Source of the DNA: Bernardetia sp. ABR2-2B
GTDB lineage: Bacteria > Bacteroidota > Bacteroidia > Cytophagales > Bernardetiaceae
Reading direction: 5' to 3'
DNA: 64,000 nucleotides
NCBI RefSeq assembly: GCF_037126435.1
Contig: NZ_CP147020.1
Span: forward strand, 4,229,001-4,293,000
Shown here: in pieces, positions 34,586 through 44,755 of the stretch
Numbering within the stretch: the stretch's first letter is position 1
Layout: every line of letters begins with the position of its first letter
Program-made: the position numbers and the translations under genes
Notes under the pieces: generated by a model
What the model saw: only the letters and a program-made list of their open reading frames with translations
Told to the model about the DNA's origin: nothing
Databases searched by the model: none

Positions 34586-36145
34586 TTACTCTTCCTCTTG
34601 TTTTGATTCTTCTAATATTTCTCTAAATAGCCTTTCTGATTCAGTTTCTCTTATTGTATGTAGCTCTTCAGCTATATCCGTATCTACTTTTATTCCTACA
34701 ATAGTAACATCATCTATCTGTTTAGCAAAATCACACCATTCCATAAATGTCATTTTCAAACGTGTTCTCTGTTTAGACATTGGTTTTTTATGAATTTTGA
34801 AGAACAGATTTCTCAAATTTTTACTATAGAATTTTCTATTTTCATTTCCTCCAAATTGGTCTTGATAGCCATCTGTATAAAGATAAAAGGTTGTTGGAAT
34901 AGAAATATCTATTTGATGAGGTGTAAATTTACTAGATGACTTAGGTTTAATCTTTGAATTACCAATACTCATTTTATCGCCTTGAATAGTTTCCATATTT
35001 CCATTCTGAATATAGGTTATTGGGTTTCTAGCTCCTGCAAAATGTAATTTTTTGGTTTCATAATTTATTTTTGCAATACTAATATCCATTCCGTCTTGGA
35101 TATTCTGATTACTGGCAAAAAGAGTAGAAAAATAAACCTGCAAAGCATCCAAAATTAAGGCTGGTTCTGTTATTCCTTTTTCTAAGACAATATTATTTAA
35201 TAAACTTTCTCCTATCATCGTCAGCATTGCCCCTGGAACTCCGTGACCTGTGCAATCAGCAACAACAATAATTTTTTCACCTTCTTTTTCTCTACACCAA
35301 TAAAAATCTCCAGAAACAATATCTTTTGGACTAAAAAAAACCATTGCATTTTTCTCCCCAAATAAATTATCCAAGTCTAGAGGAGAAGGCAAAACGGCCT
35401 CTTGAATCCGAAGGGCGTACCTTATACTATCTGTTGTATGTTTATTAGATTGTTCTAATTGTTCTGATTGAATTTGTAGCTCTTCTGTCTGTTGTGCAAG
35501 TTCATTATTAAAAGAAATCACTTTTTCGCTCTGACTTTTTAGCTTGTCGTTTAGTTGCACTAGTTTTTTAGAAGATTCATTCGAAACATAACTGTAATAC
35601 ATTGTAACAATAATTACAATAACTGATACACTTACTATATTTAAAATTTCGAAAGTTAAAACTCCTGTTTCAGAAAGAGCCGATATAGGAACAGCATAAT
35701 TAGTATAGATAGCCAGTCCAAGATAAAAAAGTACACAAACTCCATTGATGAGATAAGACGATACTATATTTGATTTAGAAGTAATCAATGAAGCTAAAAT
35801 CGGAACAAAAAAGTAAATGTGAAAATTAGTTTCCCAACCTAATAACAATAAAGCAAAAGTAGCGTGAACAAGAATTTCCAAACTAGCAATAGTGAGTAAG
35901 AGCGTAGAATTTCTTGACGGTGCTCTATTAAAATAAAAAATACAGGCAAAAGTAAAAAGACTACCAATATTGAGATACATCATAAAATGAGCATCAAACA
36001 AAAAGAAGAGAATAAAAAATACCACATGAGCAAGAAAACCAAGAACGCCAGCTGTAGAGACGACAGCGAAATCTTTATGTTCTTCCACAGGTAAATCTAA
36101 TTGATTGGGGATATCAAATAAAATAGAAAGAGGATTAAATGACAT
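34586..36145 (-). CDS. membrane SpoIIE/PP2C-type phosphatase
   Basis: 519-aa protein. The N-terminal half has about six membrane helices (about residues 28-200). A coiled coil (about 200-250, SNESSKKLVQLNDKLKSQSEKV and following) leads to a SpoIIE phosphatase domain (about 258-485) with VSGDFYWCREKEG, DCTGHGVPGAMLT, MDISIAKI, YLYTDGYQDQ and DDVTIVGIKV, so its metal-binding Asp residues are present. It resembles SiaA-like or RsbU-type regulators acting on phosphorylated STAS or SiaC proteins. No partner is adjacent. The same phosphatase type is found in the 1382-aa sensor at 5886-10034. Confidence 0.87.
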   Translation of the reverse strand: MSFNPLSILFDIPNQLDLPVEEHKDFAVVSTAGVLGFLAHVVFFILFFLFDAHFMMYLNIGSLFTFACIFYFNRAPSRNSTLLLTIASLEILVHATFALLLLGWETNFHIYFFVPILASLITSKSNIVSSYLINGVCVLFYLGLAIYTNYAVPISALSETGVLTFEILNIVSVSVIVIIVTMYYSYVSNESSKKLVQLNDKLKSQSEKVISFNNELAQQTEELQIQSEQLEQSNKHTTDSIRYALRIQEAVLPSPLDLDNLFGEKNAMVFFSPKDIVSGDFYWCREKEGEKIIVVADCTGHGVPGAMLTMIGESLLNNIVLEKGITEPALILDALQVYFSTLFASNQNIQDGMDISIAKINYETKKLHFAGARNPITYIQNGNMETIQGDKMSIGNSKIKPKSSSKFTPHQIDISIPTTFYLYTDGYQDQFGGNENRKFYSKNLRNLFFKIHKKPMSKQRTRLKMTFMEWCDFAKQIDDVTIVGIKVDTDIAEELHTIRETESERLFREILEESKQEEE

Positions 36146-36344
36146 AAATTAAAGAAAAATAAGAAAAGCAGTCAAGAGTAAGGGAAATTGACTTTTTCTC
36201 TCAAGGGAAAAATTTTAATCTAAAAGTTTAGATAAAAGAGTTTAATTACAATATAGCGAAATTAATTATCAAATTAAAGACCAATTTTTATAATTTTATT
36301 TTGGGTAAAAATAAGTAAAGTCCTTATTCTTAGATTTGTACCAT

Positions 36345-36377
36345 AAAAAAAGAGCTTGAATAATTCAAACTCTTTTT
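36345..36377. terminator. intrinsic terminator, bidirectional
   Basis: AAAAAGAG-C-TTGAA / TTCAA-A-CTCTTTTT stem with a short loop and a flanking A/T-run. It serves the minus-strand barrel gene ending at 36401. Confidence 0.75.
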
Positions 36378-36400
36378 CACTTTTGTAAAAGTATTTCTTC

Positions 36401-37078
36401 TTAAAAGAAGAAACCAATATCTAATGAAAAGTAATCTAGTAAAGCTCTAGTATTCAAAGCATCATCTTTCTTATTAAAACGAGTAAGACCGTTGTGATAG
36501 CTAAGTCCAAAGTCTAAAGTTCCTACATTATCAATATCATATTCTACACCTGCACCTACCAAAAAATCTATACTTAAAGGCTGATAATAATCGCTTGTTT
36601 TACGATCTTCACTAGAAATACCTCCTATTTCTGTTGTTGTTTTTGAAGAAACATTCAGACCTAACTGACCTCCGAAAAGACCACGAATACGAAGCCCATC
36701 AGCAATATCTCCAGAGCGCATTTTTAGAGCTACTGGAACTTCTACAGCAGTAACTTTTGATACCGTATTATAAACCACTCCTTCATTATCATCTAATAAT
36801 ATAACACTCTCTGTTTCATACCCTTTTGATACAATCAGTAAGCCTGTATGAAAAGCTGCACGTTCAGAAAAATTGAAATCTGCCATCAATCCACCCGAAA
36901 ATCCTAGTTTTGAACTGTTATCAAGTCCATCAATAGATTTTTTGTCTTCATCAGTTACTCGTGCATACGAAATAATTGGATTGAATTTAAGCCCTAATCG
37001 TACAGGAGATTGAGCGAGAGCTTTGGAAGAAAAGCCCATAAAAATAAAAAATACGGCTAGAAAAGTTAGTTTTCTCAT
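36401..37078 (-). CDS. outer-membrane beta-barrel protein (PorT-like)
   Basis: 225-aa protein with a signal peptide (MRKLTFLAVFFIFMGFSSKALAQ) and a barrel typical of OMP_b-brl_2/PorT-family proteins: RLGLKFNPIISYA at the start, alternating GFSGGLMADFNFSER, AAFHTGLLIVSKGYE, VEVPVALKMRSG, and a C-terminal aromatic terminus ending LDIGFFF. Many Bacteroidota have dozens of these. A specific role, including the T9SS function of true PorT, cannot be assigned. Confidence 0.8.
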   Translation of the reverse strand: MRKLTFLAVFFIFMGFSSKALAQSPVRLGLKFNPIISYARVTDEDKKSIDGLDNSSKLGFSGGLMADFNFSERAAFHTGLLIVSKGYETESVILLDDNEGVVYNTVSKVTAVEVPVALKMRSGDIADGLRIRGLFGGQLGLNVSSKTTTEIGGISSEDRKTSDYYQPLSIDFLVGAGVEYDIDNVGTLDFGLSYHNGLTRFNKKDDALNTRALLDYFSLDIGFFF

Positions 37079-37123
37079 AAAAATAAAAAAGTGAAAGTGA
37101 TAAAATTGGTTACAAAACTCAAA

Positions 37124-37777
37124 TTACATAAAAAAACGTTTTACATCTTGTTTGACTAATTCGAAAGTAGAAAGTGTCTGTTCAGAAAGCGTTGCAAGTT
37201 CAGATGAAGAAACAGATGGCAAAGATAGAGAAGGCAAAGAAGAGGTAGTGTCCAAAATCCTATCTTTTTGCTTTTCTATACGATGACGAATATCAATAAG
37301 TTGCTCATTGAGTGTCTCCAAAAGAAGCTCCGTTTGTATTAATGTTTGTTTTTGTTTTTCTTCAAAAGCATCTTTTAGAGCTTTTGTTTCAAATTTTTGC
37401 GACGTTTTGGCTACCTGTTTACGTACTTTATTACGTAACGACGATACAGAAAGTGTTTTGAATAAAGCAAATTGAGTTTCTAGTTTTTGGACAAAATCTT
37501 CTACAAAAATCAGAAAGTCTTCTATAAAAAATGGATTTTCTTCTATAATTGGAAGCATTAAGTCATCTAAAAAACTAGCAATTTCTAGAATTAAGGTTTG
37601 TAATTGTTGTTTTTGAGCTTCAAATTTGTCTAATGTAATTTCTTTTTTATCTTGTAATTCGGATTGAAAAGATTGGAGTGTATGCAATTTTGATTGTAGA
37701 GAGTTTTGAACACTCTTCAACATAGATTTAGAAATAGAGGTAGCAAATGAAGAATTATTTGTTTGAGAAGAATACAT
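37124..37777 (-). CDS. hypothetical coiled-coil protein
   Basis: 217-aa protein taken from the ATG at 37777 (MYSSQTNNSS). An upstream extension to 37891 would run into the MITE-like element and a low-complexity stretch and is rejected. The protein is strongly helical with long charged coiled-coil stretches (SMLKSVQNSLQSKLHTLQS, EKKQTLIQTELLLETLNEQ) and a Ser-rich C-terminal part (TTSSLPSLSLPSVSSSELA). No domain recognised. It lies 45 bp upstream of the barrel gene on the same strand and may be co-transcribed with it. Confidence 0.6.
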   Translation of the reverse strand: MYSSQTNNSSFATSISKSMLKSVQNSLQSKLHTLQSFQSELQDKKEITLDKFEAQKQQLQTLILEIASFLDDLMLPIIEENPFFIEDFLIFVEDFVQKLETQFALFKTLSVSSLRNKVRKQVAKTSQKFETKALKDAFEEKQKQTLIQTELLLETLNEQLIDIRHRIEKQKDRILDTTSSLPSLSLPSVSSSELATLSEQTLSTFELVKQDVKRFFM

Positions 37778-37843
37778 AAACAGAGTATTTTTGAATAAAT
37801 AAATTTCGTTTTTGAGTGTCTGTGTTCTTTTTAGAGCTTGAAA

Positions 37844-37976
37844 TTGTTTAAGAATGTGAATTTTTCCATAGAATTGGGTTTGCAAATCCAATTCTACGGA
37901 AAAATAACCCAGCCTTTGTTGGTGTTTTAGCGTAGCGACACCAATAAATAAACGTACAAAACCTATTCTTAAACAA
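37844..37976 (+). mobile_element. MITE-like element, copy 2
   Basis: About 133 bp bounded by TTGTTTAAGAAT (left) and ATTCTTAAACAA (right). It contains GGGTTTGCAAATCCAATTCT and TTTGTTGGTGTTTTAGCG with its mirrored part. It lies directly upstream of the coiled-coil gene's start codon, on its 5' side. Confidence 0.75.
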
Positions 37977-38136
37977 GCTCTTAATACTGATATTTACTGC
38001 AAATTTAATGACCTTTTCACAACTTTGAAGTATTTTAAGCTCTCTTGACTTATCAAATAAGCAGAAAATAGTTACCAAAATCAAAATAAAGAATAAATAA
38101 ATTGTGCTACTTTTCTGTTTTAGAACTATAAAACTG

Positions 38137-38144
38137 TAATTTTG
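38137..38144 (+). promoter_or_regulatory. -7 element upstream of the adhesin gene
   Basis: TAATTTTG matches TAnnTTTG. A CTG rather than TTG sits 19 bp upstream (38115-38117). The ATG is 168 bp downstream, a long leader, so confidence is low. Confidence 0.35.
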
Positions 38145-38312
38145 TAGCTACAACTTCCGTTATACACACAAAGAACTAGTTTTATGCAAAGCAGTAATTT
38201 TGATTAAGATAGAAGTATCTTATTTAATCCAAACTTTAATTTTGCTTTTCAATTTTAGAAATTCTACGAAAAAATAACGTTTTTTTTTAATAAAACGTTT
38301 CTATCATACATT

Positions 38313-41300
38313 ATGACTTCAATACAAATACTAAAACAATTTTTCACTAAAAATTTATTACTTAAAAAAAAGTTTCCTAATCTGAATACAGTTTGGCAAA
38401 TCTTATTTTTAAGTCTTTTTATAGCAGCAATAACAGCTTTTACGTCTCCTTTCGTAAACAAAACATTCAAATCCTTTTCTTTTTCTTCAAAAACAGAAAA
38501 TTCTTTTTCTCAAAACAAAGCTGTTCAAAACTATTTTCCTGCTTCGTTTTCAAACCCTTTTCTCAACCCACCTTCTAAAGCAGAAATATATCGTTTGATG
38601 TGTCTGCCTGATGATTCTTTGGCGTTAGTTGAGCTTTATAATGCTACTGATGGAGCAAACTGGACAAATCCGTGGACGCTTACAGACCCTTGGACGACTT
38701 GGGCTGGTGTAGTTTTGAATGCAAATGATAGTTGTGTCTTAGAACTCAATTTGAGTAACAGAAATTTGACAGGAACAATACCTACTTCAATGTTTGGAGG
38801 AGAAAAACTTAATCAAATTCAAGCTTTCAATTTGGCTGATAATAATCTAACAGGAGAAATACCAGCAGAGTTTAATACTTTACTTACTTTAGAAGAGTTA
38901 AATCTTAGTAACAATAATCTAACAGGAGAAATACCTGCTTCTCTAGCTGACTTGCTTTCTTTGAGGGCTTTGCAAATAGGTTTTAACTCATTAACAGGTA
39001 ATTTTCCAATAGAATTGACAGATATTGCAACTCTTTCTAATCTTGAAGTAATTACCATTGATTCTAATTTTATTGAAAATGTACCTACCTTTTCAGTTAA
39101 TCGCCCTATTTTGATAAACATTGCTAATAATAGGCTTAAACTAAATAGTATTGTACCAAACAATAAATCTCAATATACATTTGATTATTCACCACAAGAT
39201 AGCATAGGAGATTTTAAAATAATTAATGTTCCACAAGGAGGAACTTTTAGAGATACAGTTTCAGTAAATCAAATAAACGGAACAACTACTTATCGTTGGT
39301 TTCGTGCAGCAGACTTAGTAAATGAACAAACTGATGATAGTGTTTTGGTAGTTGATAATGCAACTATTGCAGACCACGAAGGTATTTATACAGCCGAAAT
39401 CACACATACAGGTGCGCCTGATATAACCTTGAATAGAAAACGTTTTTTTGTAAATGTAATTGAATGTCCGTCTAATAATTTGATTACTACACCTGACACG
39501 ACTATTTGTGAGGGGCAGAACTTGCCTACACTTGTAGGTTCGGAGGCTATTTTGGGAGAGGTTTCGTTCTTTTCTTATCAATGGCAACAGACTTTAAATG
39601 GAGATACTACAAGCTGGACAGATGCCAGTAATGGAAATGTACCTAATTATGCTCTAAATAATTTTGGTCTGACACTTTCAGATACAGCCTATTTTAGAAG
39701 AATTGTAATTCCTGCGCCAAATCAAGGATGTAGCAATGATACAAGTCTGAAAGTAATGGTTGTTACGTTGCCTAATGTTACTCAAAATACGCTTTTTCCT
39801 TCGATTCAAAATGTTTGTTTAGGAGTTGTCCCAACGGATATTTATGGCTCTACTTCCGATTCTTCGGCTACAAGTTTATTGCGTTATCGTTATCAAGTAT
39901 CTTTAGATTCTGGAATGACTTGGATTGATAGCCTTCAAACTCAAAATTTTGCTTTTACAGATACACTTGCTACGGCTGATACCGTTCAGTTTAGAAGAAT
40001 TGTTACAGGAGCTTGTGCGCCTGATACTAGTAACGTAATTACGATTAATTCAATTCCTAGAGTTGTGGCAGATTCTATTTTTGAAAGCCAGACAATTTGT
40101 ATAAATACACAACCAGATACAATTAGAGGAGATATGCCAATAGGAGGAGATAGAGTTTATAAATATATATGGCAAATAGCGACACGATTAGATACAGCAG
40201 ATTGGTTGAGTGTAGATTCGACACTAAATCGTTTTGTACCACCAGTCGCAAATGATACCTTTTATGTTCGAAGAGTTGTAGAAAGTGCTTGTTTTGCAGA
40301 TACAAGTAATATTGTAGATATTTTTATTTCTCCTGATTTGGGAAATGATACTTCTGCAATTACAGCTACACGAACACGTATTTGTGTAGGTGATCCAATT
40401 GCTGCAATAAATGGCACTGCTCCAGTAGCCCCAACAGGTTTTCGATATTTGTGGGAGGTTTCGTTAGATTCTTCTGTTTGGACAAGTGTAGATTCAGCTC
40501 AAAATTATATACCAAGAGATTCTCTTCTTTTTGATACTATTTTTATGCAAGTACCTGATAGCTTTTTAGTTAGGCGTTCGGTAATTGATAGTTGTAGGGC
40601 TTACCCAAGCAATGTTGTAAAACTGTTTATGATAAAGCCAATTGATAGTGCAACCAATTTAATTTCTTATGACAGCACAGGTTTTTGTGCAACAGACACT
40701 ACTTTTAATTGGACAATTGATGTAACAGAGCCAACAGGAGGAACAGGAAATTATACCTATCAATGGCAAATTTCTTTCGATAGTACAAGGTGGGCAGATA
40801 GAGATGATTCCGTCCGTATTTCTGCTTTTGATTTAACAGAATCCACTTATTTTAGGCGTTTGGTCATCGATAGTTGTAGTACAGATACGAGTAATGTTGC
40901 TTTTATTCCTGTCATTAATTCTTTTGGCTTAAATGAAATTAGTGTTCCTTTTACAGATATTTGTACGACAGATTCTGCTACGATTACAATTTCAGGTACA
41001 AATCCAGAAAGTACAGGCGAATACAGTTATTTTTATCAACAATCAAGAGATACGATAGCGTGGTTTAGTAGTTCTACTTTTACGTTCAGTACAGGTACAT
41101 TTACGCAATCTCAAACTTTCGTGCCTGATACACTTTTTGGAGGTTCAAATTATTTTAGGAGAGTTGTTTTGGGAGGTTGTAAAACAGATACTAGTAACCG
41201 AGTTTTTGTAAATGTAGTTTCTGCAATTAGAGATAATTCTATTTCTGAAAATTTTGCTGGACAATCACTTTGTGAAGGAGATACTGCTTGGACAATTGAT

Positions 41301-43151
41301 GCCACCCAACCAACAGGAGGAACTTCTAGGTATAGCTATCAATGGCAAATCTCTTTCGATAGTTTGGCATGGGCAAATAGAGATGACTCTCTCAATATTT
41401 CGAATTTTGCTCTCACAGAACCCACTTATTTTAGGCGTTTGGTTATCGATAGTTGTAATACAGATACGAGTAATGTCGTCTTTATTCCTGTCGCAAAACC
41501 ATTTGGAGTCAATCAAATAAATGCGCCTTTTACAGAAATTTGTATAGGCGATTCCACAACAATTACCCTCACAGGAACAGAACAAGAAAATACAGGAGAA
41601 TACAAATATTTTTATGAGCAATCAAGAGATACGATTTCGTGGTTTAGCAGCTCCACTTTTACATTCAGTACAGGTAATTTTACTCAAACCCAAACTTTTG
41701 TTCCTGATACTTTATTTGGAGGTTCAAATTATTTTAGAAGAGTTATTTTAGGAGGTTGTCAGCCAGATACTAGTAACAGACTTTTAGTTAATGTAGTCTT
41801 GAATGCAAGAAATAATTTTCTTTTTGGAGGACAAACTATCTGTCAAGGAGATACAGCTTCGACAATAACAGCTACACAAGCAGTTGCAGGACAAGCAGGA
41901 AATATCATTACGCAATGGGAGGTTTCTTTTGATAGTTTAATTTGGGTTCCTACCGAAACAGATACTGTAATAGCTTATGAACCTGTTACACCTCAACGGA
42001 CAACATACGTTCGAAGGAGTGTCAAGTCTGGAAACTGTCCCCCTGATTATAGTAATGTCATTAAAATAGAAGTCATTCGATTTATAGAAAATAATGAAAT
42101 ATCCACTCCTCAAACAACCGTTTGTGAAGGTTTTGCAGCCGATACGTTGCGAGGTACTTTTCCAACACAAGGAGGAAATGACAGTACAGCATACAGATTT
42201 ATTTGGCAATCAAGAAAGCTAAATGATTCGACAGCTAACTGGCGAACTGTTGGTGGAGACCAAGATTATTTTACAGGAGCAGTCAATTTTGATACAGAAT
42301 ATCGTCGTCTCGTACGTGTTTCTTGTTTTAATGATACTTCAAATGTTGTTTCTATTAGAATTAACCCTACAATAAAAAATAATATCATTGATGAAGGGTT
42401 TGTAGATTGTAGCTTAGATACTTTGAGCAGATTGACTGGAACAGTTCTTTTAGATACACTTAATGACATTGGACAGTTCCGTTATCAATGGCAAAACTCA
42501 AGAAATCAAAGAAATTGGACAGATATTGCCAATACAAATACGGCTAGTTATCTTCCTACGCCAATTGATACAACTACATTTTATCGTAGGTTAGTCATCA
42601 ATGATTGTTTTACAGATAGTAGTAATATTGCTGAAATTACGATTCGTCCTGCTCCAATTTTGGAAATTACGCCAGATACTACGATTAATATCGGATATGA
42701 AGTTCAATTATTTGTCAATGGCGCAATAAACTATCTTTGGACACCAGACCCAACACTGACAGGAGATTCTACTTCTACGCCAACAGTAAAACCAACTATT
42801 AGCACTATGTACACCGTACGAGCTGAGAATATTTATGGGTGTTTTACTTATGATAGTGTTTTTGTAACTGTAATAGGAACACCGAAAGTAAGAACAGTTG
42901 ATGTAATTACGCCAGATGGAAACGGACTTAATGACCAACTTTATATCGAAGAGATTGAACGTTATCCAGATAATGAATTAGTAATTATCAATCGTTGGGG
43001 GCAAGAAGTATATCGTAAGAAAGGCTACAATAATGATTGGGAAGGAGCAAATGAAACAGGTGGAATCCTTCCAGCAGGAACTTATTTTTATATTATAAAA
43101 TTTGAGTCTGTCAAAACCATATTGAAAGGTTCTTTTGAAATAATACGATAA
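38313..43151 (+). CDS. large LRR/Ig-like adhesin with T9SS type B sorting domain
   Basis: 1612-aa surface protein. An N-terminal hydrophobic segment (about residues 33-52) is followed by plant-type leucine-rich repeats (about 100-265; NLSNNNLTGEIPASL). A long series of PKD/Ig-like modules with repeating YQWQISFDS and FRRLVIDSC motifs fills most of the protein. The C-terminus is a gliding-motility-associated/CHU_C type B T9SS sorting domain (about 1520-1612; DVITPDGNGLNDQLYIE, IINRWGQEVY, LPAGTYFYIIKF). Two modules of 193 aa are recent duplicates (see 40711-41868). A PorP/SprF gene follows 71 bp later, the usual partner of type B cargo. Confidence 0.9.
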   Translation: MTSIQILKQFFTKNLLLKKKFPNLNTVWQILFLSLFIAAITAFTSPFVNKTFKSFSFSSKTENSFSQNKAVQNYFPASFSNPFLNPPSKAEIYRLMCLPDDSLALVELYNATDGANWTNPWTLTDPWTTWAGVVLNANDSCVLELNLSNRNLTGTIPTSMFGGEKLNQIQAFNLADNNLTGEIPAEFNTLLTLEELNLSNNNLTGEIPASLADLLSLRALQIGFNSLTGNFPIELTDIATLSNLEVITIDSNFIENVPTFSVNRPILINIANNRLKLNSIVPNNKSQYTFDYSPQDSIGDFKIINVPQGGTFRDTVSVNQINGTTTYRWFRAADLVNEQTDDSVLVVDNATIADHEGIYTAEITHTGAPDITLNRKRFFVNVIECPSNNLITTPDTTICEGQNLPTLVGSEAILGEVSFFSYQWQQTLNGDTTSWTDASNGNVPNYALNNFGLTLSDTAYFRRIVIPAPNQGCSNDTSLKVMVVTLPNVTQNTLFPSIQNVCLGVVPTDIYGSTSDSSATSLLRYRYQVSLDSGMTWIDSLQTQNFAFTDTLATADTVQFRRIVTGACAPDTSNVITINSIPRVVADSIFESQTICINTQPDTIRGDMPIGGDRVYKYIWQIATRLDTADWLSVDSTLNRFVPPVANDTFYVRRVVESACFADTSNIVDIFISPDLGNDTSAITATRTRICVGDPIAAINGTAPVAPTGFRYLWEVSLDSSVWTSVDSAQNYIPRDSLLFDTIFMQVPDSFLVRRSVIDSCRAYPSNVVKLFMIKPIDSATNLISYDSTGFCATDTTFNWTIDVTEPTGGTGNYTYQWQISFDSTRWADRDDSVRISAFDLTESTYFRRLVIDSCSTDTSNVAFIPVINSFGLNEISVPFTDICTTDSATITISGTNPESTGEYSYFYQQSRDTIAWFSSSTFTFSTGTFTQSQTFVPDTLFGGSNYFRRVVLGGCKTDTSNRVFVNVVSAIRDNSISENFAGQSLCEGDTAWTIDATQPTGGTSRYSYQWQISFDSLAWANRDDSLNISNFALTEPTYFRRLVIDSCNTDTSNVVFIPVAKPFGVNQINAPFTEICIGDSTTITLTGTEQENTGEYKYFYEQSRDTISWFSSSTFTFSTGNFTQTQTFVPDTLFGGSNYFRRVILGGCQPDTSNRLLVNVVLNARNNFLFGGQTICQGDTASTITATQAVAGQAGNIITQWEVSFDSLIWVPTETDTVIAYEPVTPQRTTYVRRSVKSGNCPPDYSNVIKIEVIRFIENNEISTPQTTVCEGFAADTLRGTFPTQGGNDSTAYRFIWQSRKLNDSTANWRTVGGDQDYFTGAVNFDTEYRRLVRVSCFNDTSNVVSIRINPTIKNNIIDEGFVDCSLDTLSRLTGTVLLDTLNDIGQFRYQWQNSRNQRNWTDIANTNTASYLPTPIDTTTFYRRLVINDCFTDSSNIAEITIRPAPILEITPDTTINIGYEVQLFVNGAINYLWTPDPTLTGDSTSTPTVKPTISTMYTVRAENIYGCFTYDSVFVTVIGTPKVRTVDVITPDGNGLNDQLYIEEIERYPDNELVIINRWGQEVYRKKGYNNDWEGANETGGILPAGTYFYIIKFESVKTILKGSFEIIR
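40711..41868 (+). repeat. in-frame tandem duplication inside the adhesin
   Basis: Two successive segments of 579 bp (193 codons), starting near 40711 and 41290, encode almost parallel sequences. Examples are SSSTFTFSTGTFTQSQTF and SSSTFTFSTGNFTQTQTF, and both contain VPDTLFGGSNYFRRV. The high nucleotide identity indicates a recent internal duplication, whereas the other modules are far more diverged. Confidence 0.85.
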
Positions 43152-43222
43152 GTCAGTTATCAGTAAATAGTAATCAGTTACCAGTTAAATTCCATTCTGA
43201 ATGGATATTAGATAATCATTTT

Positions 43223-44335
43223 ATGAAACAGTTAGTACATATAAATTTAAAACCTACTTTATTTTTTGTTTTAAACTTCTTTCTGATTTGCTCAATAGGT
43301 AGTTTAATTCTAGGAATAAGTAGTTTTTATAATACATCTTTGGCACAGCAAGTTCCCGTTTATAGCCAGTATTTTTCGCACCCTTTTGTACAGAATCCTG
43401 CTTGGACAGGGCGTTCTGATTATAGCTCCGTTTTTATGACCTATCGCTCTCAATGGGCAGGCTTTGAAGATGCTCCCAAAACGGTTCTTCTAACAGTAGA
43501 TTTACCTTTTTATGAGTATCGTTCTGGTTTAGGTTTTTTTGTTCAACAAGATGAAATAAAAAGCACAAGTCGTACGAAAGCAATGGTTTCGTATGGTTAT
43601 CATGTTTTAGGGCAATATGAAAACAGCTCAAAATTATCTTTTGGGTTAATGGGAGGGCTTGTATATAATCAAATCAATTTTGATGATTGGTATATCAGAC
43701 ATCCGACAGACCCTGTTTTACTCAACAATACGGGAAACTATGTGGGTTTTGAGGTGGGATTTGGCGCAAGTTATACCTTTAAAAAATACTTAGAAATAGG
43801 TCTTTCTGTTCCTCAATTATTAAATCCTGCATTTAGTCCTGAAGATGAAACAGACGATAATATTCGCCTTCAGAATCACTTTATGCTTTCTGTTCGTGGA
43901 ATGATTCCTGCTGGTATGGGAGAGATTCGTCCAATGGCAGTCGTTAGGCAAGTACCAAATGTTCCTATTCAATACGAGGGTGGTTTGCAATATATGTATG
44001 ATAATACTTTTTGGGTAAGTGGTGCATATCGTAGTAATTTTGCTGTGAATGTAGGTGCAGGTGTAAATTATGGACGTTTTAGCTTTGGATATATTAGAGA
44101 TTTTCCGATTGGAGATATCGTAGGAGCATTTGGTAGCACCAACGAACTTATGTTAGGATATAAGTTTAATGAGATTCCAACAGCAGATTATGAAGGAAAA
44201 AGAGGCTATGGACGTGGACTTATTCGTAAGAAAAAATATCACCCTTCTCGCCCAGGTCCTCTTATGAAAAAATACCCAAAACGACCTAAGAAAAAGAAAA
44301 AACCAAAAGCAAAAGGAAAATATCGTAGATTTTAA
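43223..44335 (+). CDS. sprF-like: PorP/SprF family T9SS membrane protein
   Basis: 370-aa outer-membrane protein. A signal or anchor segment is followed by the family start AQQVPVYSQYFSHPFVQNPAWTG, then YRSQWAGFEDAPKTVLLTVD and barrel strands to about residue 325. In this family SprF/PorP proteins assist secretion of type B (CHU_C) cargo encoded next to them. This gene lies directly downstream of the 1612-aa type B protein. The last 45 residues form an extremely basic tail rich in Lys, Arg and Pro (RPKKKKKPKAKGK), which I do not recall as a family feature. Confidence 0.9.
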   Translation: MKQLVHINLKPTLFFVLNFFLICSIGSLILGISSFYNTSLAQQVPVYSQYFSHPFVQNPAWTGRSDYSSVFMTYRSQWAGFEDAPKTVLLTVDLPFYEYRSGLGFFVQQDEIKSTSRTKAMVSYGYHVLGQYENSSKLSFGLMGGLVYNQINFDDWYIRHPTDPVLLNNTGNYVGFEVGFGASYTFKKYLEIGLSVPQLLNPAFSPEDETDDNIRLQNHFMLSVRGMIPAGMGEIRPMAVVRQVPNVPIQYEGGLQYMYDNTFWVSGAYRSNFAVNVGAGVNYGRFSFGYIRDFPIGDIVGAFGSTNELMLGYKFNEIPTADYEGKRGYGRGLIRKKKYHPSRPGPLMKKYPKRPKKKKKPKAKGKYRRF

Positions 44336-44363
44336 CGATAAAAACGAATTAGACAAAAGAAGT

Positions 44364-44415
44364 AAAAGCTTCATCAATGAGAATAGAATCTTACTCTCAT
44401 TGATGAAGCTTTTTT
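44364..44415 (+). terminator. intrinsic terminator after the porP/sprF gene
   Basis: A perfect 19-bp stem (AAAAGCTTCATCAATGAGA and complement) with a 12-base loop and trailing T residues. Confidence 0.9.
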
Positions 44416-44596
44416 CTGAAATAGAGTATTTTATCAAAACAATAAATCTATTTTTGATTTTCTACTAAAAATACTTTGTATTACCAAAATGAAAGTGTAA
44501 ATTAGGTTAGGTTTTCGACGAAAGATAAAATTTAAGGATATAAAAACTTAATTTTATGTTTGTTGTTAGCTTTAAAGTTATTCTACAAAGTCATTT

Positions 44597-44755
44597 AAGA
44601 ACTATAACTGGGTAAAATTACTACTAACTTTTTCTTAGTTAGGTTTATAAATCTAGTTCTAAAAGGAAAAATAACACAGCTTTTATTGATGTTTTAGTAA
44701 AATAACATCAAGTAAGCTTACGTCTGTTAATTCTATTCTTAAATTATTTATACAA
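44597..44755 (+). mobile_element. MITE-like element, diverged copy 3
   Basis: About 159 bp from TTTAAGAAC to ATTCTTAAATT. It keeps GGTTTATAAATCTAGTTCTAA, GGAAAAATAACACAG and a mutated TGATGTTTTAGTAAAATAACATCA hairpin. Older and more decayed than the other copies. It occupies part of the spacer 44416-44909, in which no gene is visible. Confidence 0.6.

Noticed and set aside
37778-37891. N-terminal extension of the coiled-coil protein
   Set aside because: It begins within the MITE-like element and reads low-complexity sequence; the internal ATG at 37777 gives a cleaner start.
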